DNA from: Carboxylicivirga caseinilyticus
GTDB lineage: Bacteria; Bacteroidota; Bacteroidia; Bacteroidales; Marinilabiliaceae
Direction of reading: 5' to 3'
Assembly (NCBI GenBank): GCA_025499705.1
Contig: JAFMVE010000003.1
Location: 1 to 64,000, forward strand
Length of the DNA stretch: 64,000 nucleotides
Below, in pieces: positions 9,801 to 18,708 of the stretch. Numbering within the stretch: position 1 is the stretch's first letter; each line of letters opens with the position of its first letter. The notes under the pieces were generated by a model. It was not told the DNA's origin. It was given only the letters and a program-made list of their open reading frames with translations, and did not search any database. A program made the position numbers and the translations under genes.

Positions 9801-10955
9801 GTTTTTTGTGCGGTCTAATTTATAAATGCCATCGCCGTCTGTTCCGATCCATAAAGTATGATCCGATCCTTCCAGTGCAGTGATGCAGTTAGACCCAATA
9901 CTGTTTGCACTAAATGCACGATATCCATAATGATTAAACATCTCAGGGGATTCAGGAAACAGGAACAATCCTTTTTGAAATATTCCTAACCAAATATTAC
10001 CAACATTATCTTCAATAATTGAGTGAATTTTACTTCTTGAGAAATCAAATGAAGAACTACCCGGATTCATTTGCTCCAGTTCATCAGTTTGATTATTTAA
10101 TCGTAATAATCCTTTCCCATCGGTCCCCACCCAAAGTCTTTTTTTTGAATCGAATAAAAGTGATTTAACCGGTAAGTTTTGTTTGTTGGCAGTTGTTATT
10201 TTCTTGAATTTACCTGTTTGCTTGTTATATCTGGTTAAACCTGCCTTCAAACTGGCAATATAAATATTACCTCGGTTATCTTCGCTAATGTCCGTTATGT
10301 CATTTCCCGGAATGTGATTGGGTTCTTTCTCTGTCTCTGAAAATTTTAAAATTTCTCCCGTCTCAGGGTTATATGAGTTTACTCCATTGTTGTCAGAACC
10401 AATCCAGATTAAACCTTCACGATCGATATGAATACATTCAAGATAAAAACTACAAAGCCGTTGATTCAATCGTGTTGAATACCTGGGGCGCTTTGATTCA
10501 TTTTCTATTTTTAACAGACCATAGCGGGATGTTGTTACCCAAATATCTCCATTTGAGGCCTCTTCAATACCACTAACATAGGGGTGAATTTGCTGATCAT
10601 TGATATAAACTTCAATTTCTTCGAATGTTTCAGTTATTGGATTGTATACCTGTAATCCATTAATCTGACCTACCCAGAGTTTTCCGGTTTTATCCTCATA
10701 AATGGCTGTGACGAAATTAGCTTTTAAGCTTTTTTGTTTTTGACTTCCATTAAACGATTTAAATTTAATACCATCAAACCGGTTTAATCCATCTTCTGTA
10801 GCCACCCATATGAATCCAAAATGATCTTGATACACTTCATTTATCAGACTATTGGATAAACCTTCGTTGAAATCGAAAAGTCTTTTTTTCTGACCTAAAG
10901 AGGATGTTGAAATTGAAATAAAAATAATTAACAGAAAGATAAAAGCTGATCGCAT
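6885..10955 (-). CDS. Hybrid two-component system (HTCS) sensor-regulator of the xylan locus
   Basis: This 1356-residue protein has the full HTCS architecture. A signal peptide (about 1-22) is followed by two-component-regulator propeller repeats (about 30-690; WVATEDGLNRFDG, WIGSDNNGVNSYNP and so on). A Y_Y_Y domain (about 700-785), one membrane helix (about 788-808) and HisKA with His835 in FINISHEIKTP come next. The rest is HATPase (NLLSNAFKYTP, DTGIGLK, GTGIGLHLS), a receiver with phospho-acceptor Asp1150 in SDIMMPVMDG, and an AraC-type HTH (about 1255-1350). The periplasmic part would sense a xylan oligosaccharide and the HTH would activate the locus. It is divergent from the GH3 operon across a 236-bp region with phased half-sites. 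The exact inducer is inferred from context. Confidence 0.96.
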   Translation of the reverse strand: MRSAFIFLLIIFISISTSSLGQKKRLFDFNEGLSNSLINEVYQDHFGFIWVATEDGLNRFDGIKFKSFNGSQKQKSLKANFVTAIYEDKTGKLWVGQINGLQVYNPITETFEEIEVYINDQQIHPYVSGIEEASNGDIWVTTSRYGLLKIENESKRPRYSTRLNQRLCSFYLECIHIDREGLIWIGSDNNGVNSYNPETGEILKFSETEKEPNHIPGNDITDISEDNRGNIYIASLKAGLTRYNKQTGKFKKITTANKQNLPVKSLLFDSKKRLWVGTDGKGLLRLNNQTDELEQMNPGSSSFDFSRSKIHSIIEDNVGNIWLGIFQKGLFLFPESPEMFNHYGYRAFSANSIGSNCITALEGSDHTLWIGTDGDGIYKLDRTKNSIEPIELRNKKGEREGNNVLSLYDSEDDNLWIGTYFNGLLRYNTRTKQLKSYTNDPENKLSLINDKVTAIKPGKNNDLWLATLGGGICRFNADDGTFKVGLNWSDSLNQLIPKWVNDIHIDKENNFWIGTYDGLVYAQPEKNEIKIFTTENNFLPHNVVYSLVSDSNGNVWAGTYGGLVRINTHNFTSELFTIENGLGSDVICSIIEDERNQVWISTHNGLSRFNPSDTTFTTYYASDGLQSNEFSRNAVYQSDNNELFFGGINGVTEVKKDYFNYSRNIRDVMLTEFHRFGKPVEIGEKTGKHIILNRSIVMADTIRLTERDNVFSISFTSVELANQSRISYEYKMEGFDTNWNASNSLSRTATYTNLSHGTYHFYVRGVDKEQYSTPRKLTIIIYPPWYKTWWAKVLWIALGFFFLYAIILFNKEKVLRVEAERTNENKMQFFINISHEIKTPLTLILDPLDKLLKKKTNDETLRLYQTMHLNANRIHRLVSQLLDVRKIDKGQLLIKYQKTNLFEIVKEVANSYELLAENKGIDFRIECNHKDLEVWIDPLNFEKVILNLLSNAFKYTPSGGSVEIAIDPITRKNSKKDTFSHVEIKVSDTGIGLKKSDLEKIFNRFYQASSKENLYHTGTGIGLHLSRSLVELHKGKLYAENKTNGKGTNFIVVLPLGNSHLPKKDILQSENFIPTPADVLPVEDAVIPVQSNNNEKHLTNYKILVVDDEDEIRNYLLQELSTSYVVTVCENGSQAMEIIKEDKPDLIISDIMMPVMDGITFCKKIKRNIATSHIPVILLTALSKDEDRAEGIETGADMYLVKPFNSDFLKKTIANLIENRRRIYLQLSQKSNNHPIEEIKLKSHDEVLMQKIMAVVKENLSDGELNVEMLADAVGISRVHMHRKLKELTNQSARDFIKNIRMKQAAYILTNKKLNISEVAYEVGYSNLSHFSSSFKSFYGVSPKEYVRNNATENYS

Positions 10956-11047
10956 AATCCATTTTTGGAAAAACTGAATTCTAAAGTAACAAAAATTAAC
11001 AATAGGAAAAGAAGGCCGTTTTTGTTTTTACAGCTATTTATAACTAA

Positions 11048-11116
11048 TGTAACGTACACTAAAATTTATGTAACGAGAGTATAAATGGCTTAACTAAATG
11101 TAAACTTGTTGTTACG
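11048..11116 (+). promoter_or_regulatory. Candidate HTCS operator: phased TGTWACS half-sites
   Basis: TGTAACG occurs at 11048-11054 and again at 11069-11075. A weaker CTTAACT follows at 11089 and TGTTACG at 11110-11116. Start-to-start spacings are 21, 20 and 21 bp, two helical turns, as expected for tandem AraC-type half-sites. The same motif pair with 21-bp spacing lies upstream of the gene at 21413. Binding by the HTCS is inference. Confidence 0.55.
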
Positions 11117-11147
11117 ATATGGAAATAGTTAATTGGTTAATTGCTGT

Positions 11148-11155
11148 TAAATTTG
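11148..11155 (+). promoter_or_regulatory. Candidate -7 promoter box of the GH3 operon
   Basis: TAAATTTG matches the Bacteroidota -7 consensus TAnnTTTG exactly. It lies 37 bp before the GH3 start codon and 38 bp after the start of the last TGTTACG half-site. No good -33 box is seen, which fits an activator-dependent promoter. Confidence 0.45.
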
Positions 11156-11191
11156 AAGTATTCAGTTTTATCAAAATTTTAAAATCCGCTT

Positions 11192-13837
11192 ATGTTAACT
11201 AAAAGGTATTTTCAATTCTGTTTTTTACTCTTACTTGTTTTATGGGGATGTAATAATTCAAATCAAAACTCAGATCATTCTGCAAGTTTTGAACAAAGAG
11301 TTGATGATTTGGTAGCTAAAATGACTTTGGAAGAAAAAGTAAGTCAATTGCAATACGAGTCTCCGGCGATACCTCATTTGAATATACCTGAATATAATTG
11401 GTGGAATGAATGTTTGCATGGTGTGGGGCGTTCAGGTTTAGCTACTGTTTTTCCTCAGGCAATTGGGATGGCTGCTATGTGGGACGATGAAATGATGTAC
11501 GAGATAGCAAATGCCGTTTCAGATGAAGCAAGGGCTAAATACCATAAATACCAGAAAGAAGGTAAAAGAGGGATTTATCATGGCTTGACATTCTGGACGC
11601 CTAATATTAATATATTTCGTGATCCGCGATGGGGAAGAGGTATGGAGACATACGGAGAAGATCCTTATTTGTCAGGAGAGCTTGGTGTGGCCTATATTAA
11701 AGGACTTCAGGGAAATGATTCTGTTTATCTTAAACTGGTGGCAACAGCCAAGCATTTTGCGGTACACAGCGGACCTGAATCTAACAGGCATAGTTTTAAT
11801 GCCATACCATCAGAATATGATTTTCTGGAGACTTATTCTCCGCAGTTTAAGAAAGCAGTTGAAGAAGCGGATGTTTATTCAGTTATGTGTGCCTATAACA
11901 GGTTGAATGGATTACCCTGTTGTGGAAATGAGCGATTGAGTAATTTGTTAAGAAATCAATGGCATTTCGATGGTTATATCGTTTCTGATTGCTGGGCTGT
12001 GGCTGATTTTTATACTCAGAATGCACATGAGGTTGTTAATACGAAAGCAGAAGCGGCAGCAATGTCGCTAAGAGCAGGAACAGATTTAAATTGTGGAAAT
12101 TCATATCCTGCTTTAGTTGAGGCAGTGGAAAAAGGATATGTGAATGAATCTGACATTGATATCTCTGTGAAGCGATTGTTTTTAGCTCGTATGAAATTAG
12201 GAATGTTTGATGATGATAGTCAAGTGCCTTATGCTTCAATTTCTGAAGATATTATTGATTCGGAACAACATCGTCTGTTAGCTCTGAATGCAGCACGGAA
12301 ATCAATGGTATTATTAAAAAATGATAATGATCTTCTGCCTTTATCCAAAAGTTTAAAGAAAATCGCAGTGATTGGACCCAATGCCGAACACCTGGAGGCT
12401 CTGTTAGGAAACTACAATGGTTATCCTGCTGAACCGATTACTCCGTTTAAAGGAATCAGTGAAAAAATGCCAGATGCTGATGTTATTTATGCGTTAGGTT
12501 GTAAACATGCAAATGAACTACCTTATTTGGAAGCTATTCCTGGTGAATTCTTGTATACAGATGAGTCTTTAACAGAAAAAGGTTTGAAAGCTGAGTATTT
12601 CAATAATTCGCTTTTTGAAGGAGAACCTGTAATTACACGAATTGATTCAAATCTGGATTTCCAATGGTGGGATAAAGGTCCCGGAGATTCGCTGAACGGT
12701 AACGAATTCAGTGCTGTCTGGACTGGTTTTCTGGTACCTGAGAAAACGTGTGAATATACAATTGGAGGACAAGGTTTTAATTCATTTAATGTATGGCTGG
12801 ATGATGAACAGATTTGTGCGCAGGAAAGTGAACATGATCCGGCAAAAAAGTACGTTCAAATGGTTTTGGAAGCAGGAAGGAAATATAAAATCAGATGTAA
12901 TTTCAGTCATAAAAACTCAGAGTACGCTTTAGCTCAGTTATTATGGGAGGCACCTAATGATAACTTACAGGCTGAAGCCTTAAAAGCTGCTGGTAATGCT
13001 GATGCTGTAATTTTATGCATGGGATTAAGCCCTCTGCTTGAAGGTGAAGAGATGAAAGTGGAAGTGGAAGGGTTTGCCGGTGGCGACAGAGTTGAAATTG
13101 GATTACCAAAGGTACAGCAAGAACTGATCAGGAAAATTGTTGCTTTGGGACGTCCTACTGTTTTAGTATTAATGAATGGCAGTGCCCTGGCTGTTAATTG
13201 GGAAAATGAAAATGTACCATCTATTCTGGAAGCATGGTATCCGGGTCAGGCTGGTGGTCAGGCTATTGCAGATATATTATTTGGTGATTACAATCCTTCA
13301 GGAAGATTACCTCTTACTTTTTATAAATCAACAGAACAGCTGCCAGATTTTGAAGATTATAATATGGAAGGAAGGACTTATCGTTATTTCAAAGGTGAGC
13401 CGCTGTATGCTTTCGGACATGGTTTAAGTTATACCACATTTGAATATTCCAATTTGTTAATGCCATCAGAGGTTTTTGCAGGCTCATCAATGACGGTTAC
13501 TGTTGATGTAACCAATACAGGTAAATACGATGGTGAAGAAGTGGTACAGTTGTATGTTTCACATCCAGATATGGAATTTAAAGCAGCTATCAGAAGTCTG
13601 AAATCATTTAAAAGAATTTATTTAAAAGCAGGTGAAACTAAAAATATATCAATGGTTCTTCAGCCTGAAGATATGGCAGTTCTGAATGATAAATATCAAT
13701 ACATTATCGAAGGTACACCCTTTAAAATAAGTGTTGGTGGATGTCAGCCATCGGAACAATCGATTATTGAAAAGAAAACAATTGAATCTGACGTAAATAT
13801 TCAGCTAATCAATAACGAAGTATTAGTTCTTAAATAA
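11192..13837 (+). CDS. GH3 beta-xylosidase-type lipoprotein with PA14 insert
   Basis: This 881-residue protein begins with a lipoprotein signal (lipobox VLWGC). The GH3 N-terminal barrel carries NEALHG-like NECLHGVGRSG, KHFAVHSGPE and the nucleophile Asp266 in GYIVSDCWAV. The GH3 C-domain is split by a PA14 domain (about 465-590; LKAEYFNNSLFEG). A fibronectin-III-like domain ends the protein (about 745-855). The sequence style (NWWNECLHG, FPQAIGMAA) matches xylan 1,4-beta-xylosidases; beta-glucosidase or arabinofuranosidase activity cannot be excluded. Residues after the lipid Cys are not acidic, so a periplasmic role on xylo-oligosaccharides is favoured. It is the first gene of the operon; the GH67 start follows 4 bp after its stop. 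Confidence 0.93.
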   Translation: MLTKRYFQFCFLLLLVLWGCNNSNQNSDHSASFEQRVDDLVAKMTLEEKVSQLQYESPAIPHLNIPEYNWWNECLHGVGRSGLATVFPQAIGMAAMWDDEMMYEIANAVSDEARAKYHKYQKEGKRGIYHGLTFWTPNINIFRDPRWGRGMETYGEDPYLSGELGVAYIKGLQGNDSVYLKLVATAKHFAVHSGPESNRHSFNAIPSEYDFLETYSPQFKKAVEEADVYSVMCAYNRLNGLPCCGNERLSNLLRNQWHFDGYIVSDCWAVADFYTQNAHEVVNTKAEAAAMSLRAGTDLNCGNSYPALVEAVEKGYVNESDIDISVKRLFLARMKLGMFDDDSQVPYASISEDIIDSEQHRLLALNAARKSMVLLKNDNDLLPLSKSLKKIAVIGPNAEHLEALLGNYNGYPAEPITPFKGISEKMPDADVIYALGCKHANELPYLEAIPGEFLYTDESLTEKGLKAEYFNNSLFEGEPVITRIDSNLDFQWWDKGPGDSLNGNEFSAVWTGFLVPEKTCEYTIGGQGFNSFNVWLDDEQICAQESEHDPAKKYVQMVLEAGRKYKIRCNFSHKNSEYALAQLLWEAPNDNLQAEALKAAGNADAVILCMGLSPLLEGEEMKVEVEGFAGGDRVEIGLPKVQQELIRKIVALGRPTVLVLMNGSALAVNWENENVPSILEAWYPGQAGGQAIADILFGDYNPSGRLPLTFYKSTEQLPDFEDYNMEGRTYRYFKGEPLYAFGHGLSYTTFEYSNLLMPSEVFAGSSMTVTVDVTNTGKYDGEEVVQLYVSHPDMEFKAAIRSLKSFKRIYLKAGETKNISMVLQPEDMAVLNDKYQYIIEGTPFKISVGGCQPSEQSIIEKKTIESDVNIQLINNEVLVLK

Positions 13838-13841
13838 CGAT

Positions 13842-15974
13842 ATGAAAAACTTTCAATTGCTACTCATAGCTCTAATATTTCAATTTTCATTGCAAGCTCA
13901 AATCGATGGAAGTGACTTATGGTTTTCAGAAAGTAGTCTGAATAGCCAGAATTATTTATTGAAACCTAAGTCTGTTGTTGTATCGGATGCGGAAGGTAGA
14001 ATTACACTTGCTTCGAATGAGCTGCTTCATGGATTAAACAGACTTTTTAAAACATCAATTAAAACTAAGCATAAAGTCAGTAAGGAGAGCGTATGGCTTT
14101 CTTTATCTGTTAATTCGGATATTAGAGAGTTGATTGATCCTAAAGAATTAGATGAATTAGGCTCCGATGGCTTTATCATTAAGTATATCGATGAAAAGAA
14201 ATCAGTTTTGATAACAGGAAACACTGAAATTGCTGTTTTGTATGGGGTATTTCATTATTTGCGATCGTTGCAAACAATACAGGTAAATAAGGATGACTTA
14301 AATATTATTGAAATACCAAAGTATAAAATCAGAATTCTTAATCACTGGGATAATCTGGATGGATCCGTTGAGCGAGGTTATGCTGGAAGATCGATCTGGA
14401 GATGGAATGAACTGCCTGAAAAAATCAGTCCGAGATACCATGAGTATGCGAAAGTAAATGCTTCAATTGGTATTAACGGAACGGTATTGAACAATGTAAA
14501 TGCCAATCCTCAGATATTATCAACTGAATATTTGCAAAAAGTCAATGCTATTGCAAAAGTGTTGAGACCATATGGAATCAAAGTTTATCTGTCGGTGAAC
14601 TTTGCATCACCTGCTGTTTTAGGCGGTTTGGAAAATGCGAGTCCAAAGAATGAGCAAGTGAAGGAATGGTGGAAGGAAAAAGTGAAGGAAATTTATGATC
14701 TGATTCCTGATTTTGGTGGTTTCCTGGTCAAGGCAAATTCAGAAGGACAGCCCGGACCGATGGATTATGGATGCACCCATGCCGATGGAGCCAATTTGCT
14801 GGCAGATGCATTGCAACCTTACGGTGGAATTGTTATGTGGCGTGCATTTGTTTATAATCCCAAAGGAAATGACAGAGCCAGACAAGCCTATGAGGAATTT
14901 TATCCTTTAGATGGTCAGTTCAGACAAAATGTGATGATTCAGGTGAAGAACGGACCTGTTGATTTCCAGCCGAGAGAACCATTCAGTCCTTTGTTCGGGG
15001 CCATGAAAACAACTCAACTAATGCCCGAACTACAGATAACACAGGAGTATCTTGGATTTTCTGATCACCTGGTTTATCTGGGTACTTTGTATCAGGAATT
15101 TTTACAGTCAGATACCTATGCAGATGGTGAAGGAGCAACTGTAGCAAGGGTAACTGAAGGTTCAATAAGTAATGATCATTTGAGTGGCATTGCCGGGGTG
15201 GCAAACATTGGTCTGGATAATAATTGGTGCGGACATCATTTTGCTCAGGCTAACTGGTATGTATTTGGGCGTTTGGCATGGAATCCTGACTTAGATGTTG
15301 AGATGATTGCAGACGAATGGACCCGTCAGACATTAACTCAGGACGATAAGGCTGTTGATGCGATTGTTAAGGTAATGATGAATTCGCGTGAGGCAACAGT
15401 CAACTATATGACTCCTTTGGGCCTGCATCATCTTATGGGCTGGGATCATCATTACGGACCTGAACCCTGGTGCGAAATTGAAGGCGCAAGGCCTGATTGG
15501 TTACCAACTTATTATCATAAAGCTGATTCCTTGGGTATTGGTTTTAATCGTTCTTCTTCAGGGAGTAATGCTGTAGAACAGTATCAGGCTCCATTAATAA
15601 GTATGTTTGATAATGTATCTACCTGTCCCGAAAAATATCTTTTATGGTTTCATCATGTACCCTGGAATTATCAGATGAAAAGCGGTCTAACTCTTTGGAA
15701 TCAACTGTGTTTGAAATACCAACAGGGTGTTGATGAGGTAAGAAGATCGCAGGAGATGTGGAATACGATGGAACCATTTATTGATGAAAAACGGTTTGCA
15801 GAGGTTGAACAAAAGATAGCAATTCAGCTAAAAGAAGCCATTTGGTGGAAAGATGCCTGTTTACTTTATTTTCAGACCTTCTCAAACCAACCATTCCCCA
15901 AAGGAGTGGAAAAACCGATTTATAAACTGGATGAATTGAAAAAACAGAAGTTTAACCTTAAACATCATAATTAA
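13842..15974 (+). CDS. aguA: GH67 alpha-glucuronidase
   Basis: This 710-residue enzyme has a Sec signal peptide (MKNFQLLLIALIFQFSLQAQ). It then has the three GH67 parts: an N-terminal alpha/beta domain, a central (beta/alpha)8 barrel and an alpha-helical C-domain. The known GH67 catalytic residues line up with their usual spacing: acid Glu301 in NSEGQPGP, bases Asp374 in GPVDFQPRE and Glu402 in TQEYLGF. GH67 removes (4-O-methyl)glucuronic acid from the non-reducing end of glucurono-xylo-oligosaccharides, so it acts after the xylanases, here in the periplasm. It lies 4 bp after the GH3 gene. Its product would feed the uxuA/SDR genes at 34.8-37.0 kb. The family is specific, so the activity call is strong. 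Confidence 0.96.
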   Translation: MKNFQLLLIALIFQFSLQAQIDGSDLWFSESSLNSQNYLLKPKSVVVSDAEGRITLASNELLHGLNRLFKTSIKTKHKVSKESVWLSLSVNSDIRELIDPKELDELGSDGFIIKYIDEKKSVLITGNTEIAVLYGVFHYLRSLQTIQVNKDDLNIIEIPKYKIRILNHWDNLDGSVERGYAGRSIWRWNELPEKISPRYHEYAKVNASIGINGTVLNNVNANPQILSTEYLQKVNAIAKVLRPYGIKVYLSVNFASPAVLGGLENASPKNEQVKEWWKEKVKEIYDLIPDFGGFLVKANSEGQPGPMDYGCTHADGANLLADALQPYGGIVMWRAFVYNPKGNDRARQAYEEFYPLDGQFRQNVMIQVKNGPVDFQPREPFSPLFGAMKTTQLMPELQITQEYLGFSDHLVYLGTLYQEFLQSDTYADGEGATVARVTEGSISNDHLSGIAGVANIGLDNNWCGHHFAQANWYVFGRLAWNPDLDVEMIADEWTRQTLTQDDKAVDAIVKVMMNSREATVNYMTPLGLHHLMGWDHHYGPEPWCEIEGARPDWLPTYYHKADSLGIGFNRSSSGSNAVEQYQAPLISMFDNVSTCPEKYLLWFHHVPWNYQMKSGLTLWNQLCLKYQQGVDEVRRSQEMWNTMEPFIDEKRFAEVEQKIAIQLKEAIWWKDACLLYFQTFSNQPFPKGVEKPIYKLDELKKQKFNLKHHN

Positions 15975-16080
15975 TTTGGCTTATTTACATAATTACATTC
16001 TTTTCTTCGATAATTATTAATTAAATCGCAATCAGAGAAACGATATTGATTGTATAAATAATTCCTAAACAACATTAGCA

Positions 16081-17550
16081 ATGAATCTGCATCAGGATAA
16101 AATCAGCAAGATTGAAAAAATTGGATATAGTTTGGGTGATTTAGCTGCCAACCTTATTTTCCAGACTTTAATGACATTTCTTGCCTTTTTCTATACAGAT
16201 GTTTATCAAATTTCACCGTCGTGGTCGTCAATTATCATTTTTGTGGGCGGTATTACCGGAAGTTTATTCAACCCCTTAATGGGAATAATTGCGGACAGAA
16301 CGCGTACTCGCTGGGGGAAATTCAGGCCTTGGTTGCTTTGGACTTCTATTCCTTTGGGAGTTGTGGGGATTCTGGCATTTAGTACTCCAGATTTTAGTGA
16401 TACAGGTAAGGTTATCTATGCCATGTCGACCTATATTTTGCTAATGGCAGTGTATGCATCCAATAATGTGCCTTACACCTCATTGAGTGGAGTGATCACC
16501 GGAAATATGTCGGAACGTAACAGCATTACATCTTATCGTTTTGTGGCGGTGATGGTTGCTCAGTTTATAATTCAGGTATTACTGCTGCCTTTGGTTTTGA
16601 TAATGGGTGATGGTGATAAAGCGCAAGGTTTTCACGAAATTTTTATTCTGTTTGCATGTGCTGGTAGTATCATGTTTTTAATTGCTTTTTTCACAACCAA
16701 AGAACGCATCGCTCCTTCTGCAAAACAGAAATCCAGCATAAAAACAGATGTTAAAGATGTATTTAAAAATAAACCATGGATTAGCATGTTGATTGCCATT
16801 GTTCTACTGTTTGTAGCAATGGGAATTCGTAATGGATCAAATGTTTATTACTTTTCTTATTATCTTGATGAGGGGCAGTTAAGTATATTTCTTAACGGAT
16901 TGGGTTTCTATGGTTTTATTGAATGGCTGGATCGTGTGTCAAAAGCTATGGGATTTATTGGTTTTAACTGGCCGGAAGATACATCTACTACAGCATTTAG
17001 CTTGTATAGTGCAGTCAGTATTTTATTTAAGTTAACCGGGATTGTTATTTCCAAACGCCTGGCAGATAAGTATGGGAAAAGGAATATTTTCGGTATAAGT
17101 CTGTTCTTTTCTGCTCTGTTTTTATCAGCCTATTATTTTTATTCGCCGAAGGCAATTGTATTGGTTTTTGTTACACAAGCTTTTTATGGTTTGAGTATTG
17201 GATTACTGATGCCTCTATTATGGGCTATGGTTGCCGATGTTGTTGATTATTCGGAATGGAAGACAAGAAGAAGAGCAACGGCGACTGTTTTTTCAATAAC
17301 ATCGTTAGGGTTTAAAGTTGGTTTGAGCATTGGTGGAAGCTTGGTAGCCGGTATTTTATTTTTATATGGTTATGATGTAGATATGGATCATTCAATGAAG
17401 GTGCAGAATGGTGTAAAAATGTTGATAAGTATATATCCGGCTTTAGCCTCCTTTATTGGTGTTATAAGTCTTTACTTTTATGAGATAAACAAAAAAATGG
17501 AGCAACAAATAGAAAACGATTTAAGATTAAGAAGACTCAATGATGAATAA
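16081..17550 (+). CDS. GPH-family sugar:cation symporter (xyloside transporter type), copy 1
   Basis: This 489-residue integral membrane protein has about 12 hydrophobic helices. It carries the glycoside-pentoside-hexuronide (GPH) signatures GYSLGDLAAN near the N-terminus, MGIIADRTRTRWGKFRPW after helix 2, and MVADVVDYSEWKTRRRA late in the sequence. GPH symporters such as MelB and XynP import small glycosides with H+ or Na+. Placed between GH67 and GH10 genes and before a cytoplasmic GH43, it probably imports xylobiose, xylose or aldouronates. It is closely related to the gene at 31361, its paralogue at the far end of the locus. Substrate is inferred from context. Confidence 0.92.
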   Translation: MNLHQDKISKIEKIGYSLGDLAANLIFQTLMTFLAFFYTDVYQISPSWSSIIIFVGGITGSLFNPLMGIIADRTRTRWGKFRPWLLWTSIPLGVVGILAFSTPDFSDTGKVIYAMSTYILLMAVYASNNVPYTSLSGVITGNMSERNSITSYRFVAVMVAQFIIQVLLLPLVLIMGDGDKAQGFHEIFILFACAGSIMFLIAFFTTKERIAPSAKQKSSIKTDVKDVFKNKPWISMLIAIVLLFVAMGIRNGSNVYYFSYYLDEGQLSIFLNGLGFYGFIEWLDRVSKAMGFIGFNWPEDTSTTAFSLYSAVSILFKLTGIVISKRLADKYGKRNIFGISLFFSALFLSAYYFYSPKAIVLVFVTQAFYGLSIGLLMPLLWAMVADVVDYSEWKTRRRATATVFSITSLGFKVGLSIGGSLVAGILFLYGYDVDMDHSMKVQNGVKMLISIYPALASFIGVISLYFYEINKKMEQQIENDLRLRRLNDE

Positions 17551-17564
17551 TAAAATCCAATAAT

Positions 17565-18698
17565 ATGAAAATGAATAAAATCCATTCCGGCTTAATTTTG
17601 ATACTTACTTTGTTTTCTGCATGTACGCAGCCACAAAAGCAAGAGCCTGGGTTGAAAGATGCATTAAAAGATAAGTTCTTTATAGGTACAGCTTTAAATA
17701 CCAATCAGATATTTGGTAAAGATACCTTGGGATTAGAATTGATAAAAAAGAATTTTAATTCTGTTGTGGCTGAGAATTGCATGAAAAGTGAAGTGATTCA
17801 CCCTAAAGAGGATGAATACAATTTTACAAAGGCCGATAAATTTGTGGAACTGGGTGAAGCCAATAATATGTTTATTATTGGTCATACTTTGATATGGCAC
17901 TCGCAGGCTCCGGCCTGGTTCTTTATCGATGACGAAGGGAATGATGTATCCCGTGAGGTTCTGATTGAACGAATGAAGAATCATATTTACACCGTTGTTG
18001 GGCGATACAAAGGAAGAGTCCAAGGTTGGGATGTTGTGAATGAAGCCATTAATGACGATGGCTCGTGGCGCGAGAGTATGTTTTATACCATTATTGGTGA
18101 AGACTATATCAAACTGGCTTTTCAGTTTGCTCATGAAGCAGATCCGGAAGCGGAGTTGTATTACAACGATTATTCGATGTTTCATAAAGGACGCCAGCAA
18201 GGTGTTGAGCGATTGGTAAAATCACTTCAAAACGAGGGAATAAGAATAGATGCTGTTGGTATGCAGGCTCACTATGGGTTGAATTATCCGTCAATTACTG
18301 AATTTGAGGATGCAGTTACCTTTTTCGCAGGATTAGGTGTAAAGGTAATGATAACAGAACTTGACCTATCGGTACTGCCATCACCTTATGAAACAATGGG
18401 AGCCAATGTTGCTGATCGTTTTGCTTATCGCGAAAGTATGGATCCATTTAAAAATGGCATGACGGATTCAATTGAAGCGCAATTTAAGCAACGATATCTT
18501 GATTTCTTCAAATTGTTTATCAAGCATCAGGATAAGATATCTCGCGTGACTCTTTGGGGTGTGACAGATAATGACACATGGAAAAACGACTGGCCTATAA
18601 AAGGACGAACTGATTACCCATTGTTGTTCGATCGAAATTATCAACCCAAAACAATTGTAAATGAAATAATCAAAGAAGTAGCAAGTCAAAATAATTAA
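17565..18698 (+). CDS. GH10 endo-beta-1,4-xylanase lipoprotein (single domain)
   Basis: This 377-residue protein has a lipoprotein signal ending in FSAC followed by a GH10 barrel with no accessory module. The acid/base Glu160 is in WDVVNEAIND and the nucleophile Glu265 in MITELDLSV. The GHTLIWHSQAP strand is also typical. GH10 cleaves beta-1,4-xylan and tolerates side chains. Residues after the Cys (TQPQKQ) lack the acidic surface-export signal, so this copy probably works in the periplasm on imported oligosaccharides, unlike the GH10 at 28882. It lies 14 bp after the symporter gene and 10 bp before GH43, in one operon. Confidence 0.96.
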   Translation: MKMNKIHSGLILILTLFSACTQPQKQEPGLKDALKDKFFIGTALNTNQIFGKDTLGLELIKKNFNSVVAENCMKSEVIHPKEDEYNFTKADKFVELGEANNMFIIGHTLIWHSQAPAWFFIDDEGNDVSREVLIERMKNHIYTVVGRYKGRVQGWDVVNEAINDDGSWRESMFYTIIGEDYIKLAFQFAHEADPEAELYYNDYSMFHKGRQQGVERLVKSLQNEGIRIDAVGMQAHYGLNYPSITEFEDAVTFFAGLGVKVMITELDLSVLPSPYETMGANVADRFAYRESMDPFKNGMTDSIEAQFKQRYLDFFKLFIKHQDKISRVTLWGVTDNDTWKNDWPIKGRTDYPLLFDRNYQPKTIVNEIIKEVASQNN

Positions 18699-18708
18699 TT
18701 CATAAAAA

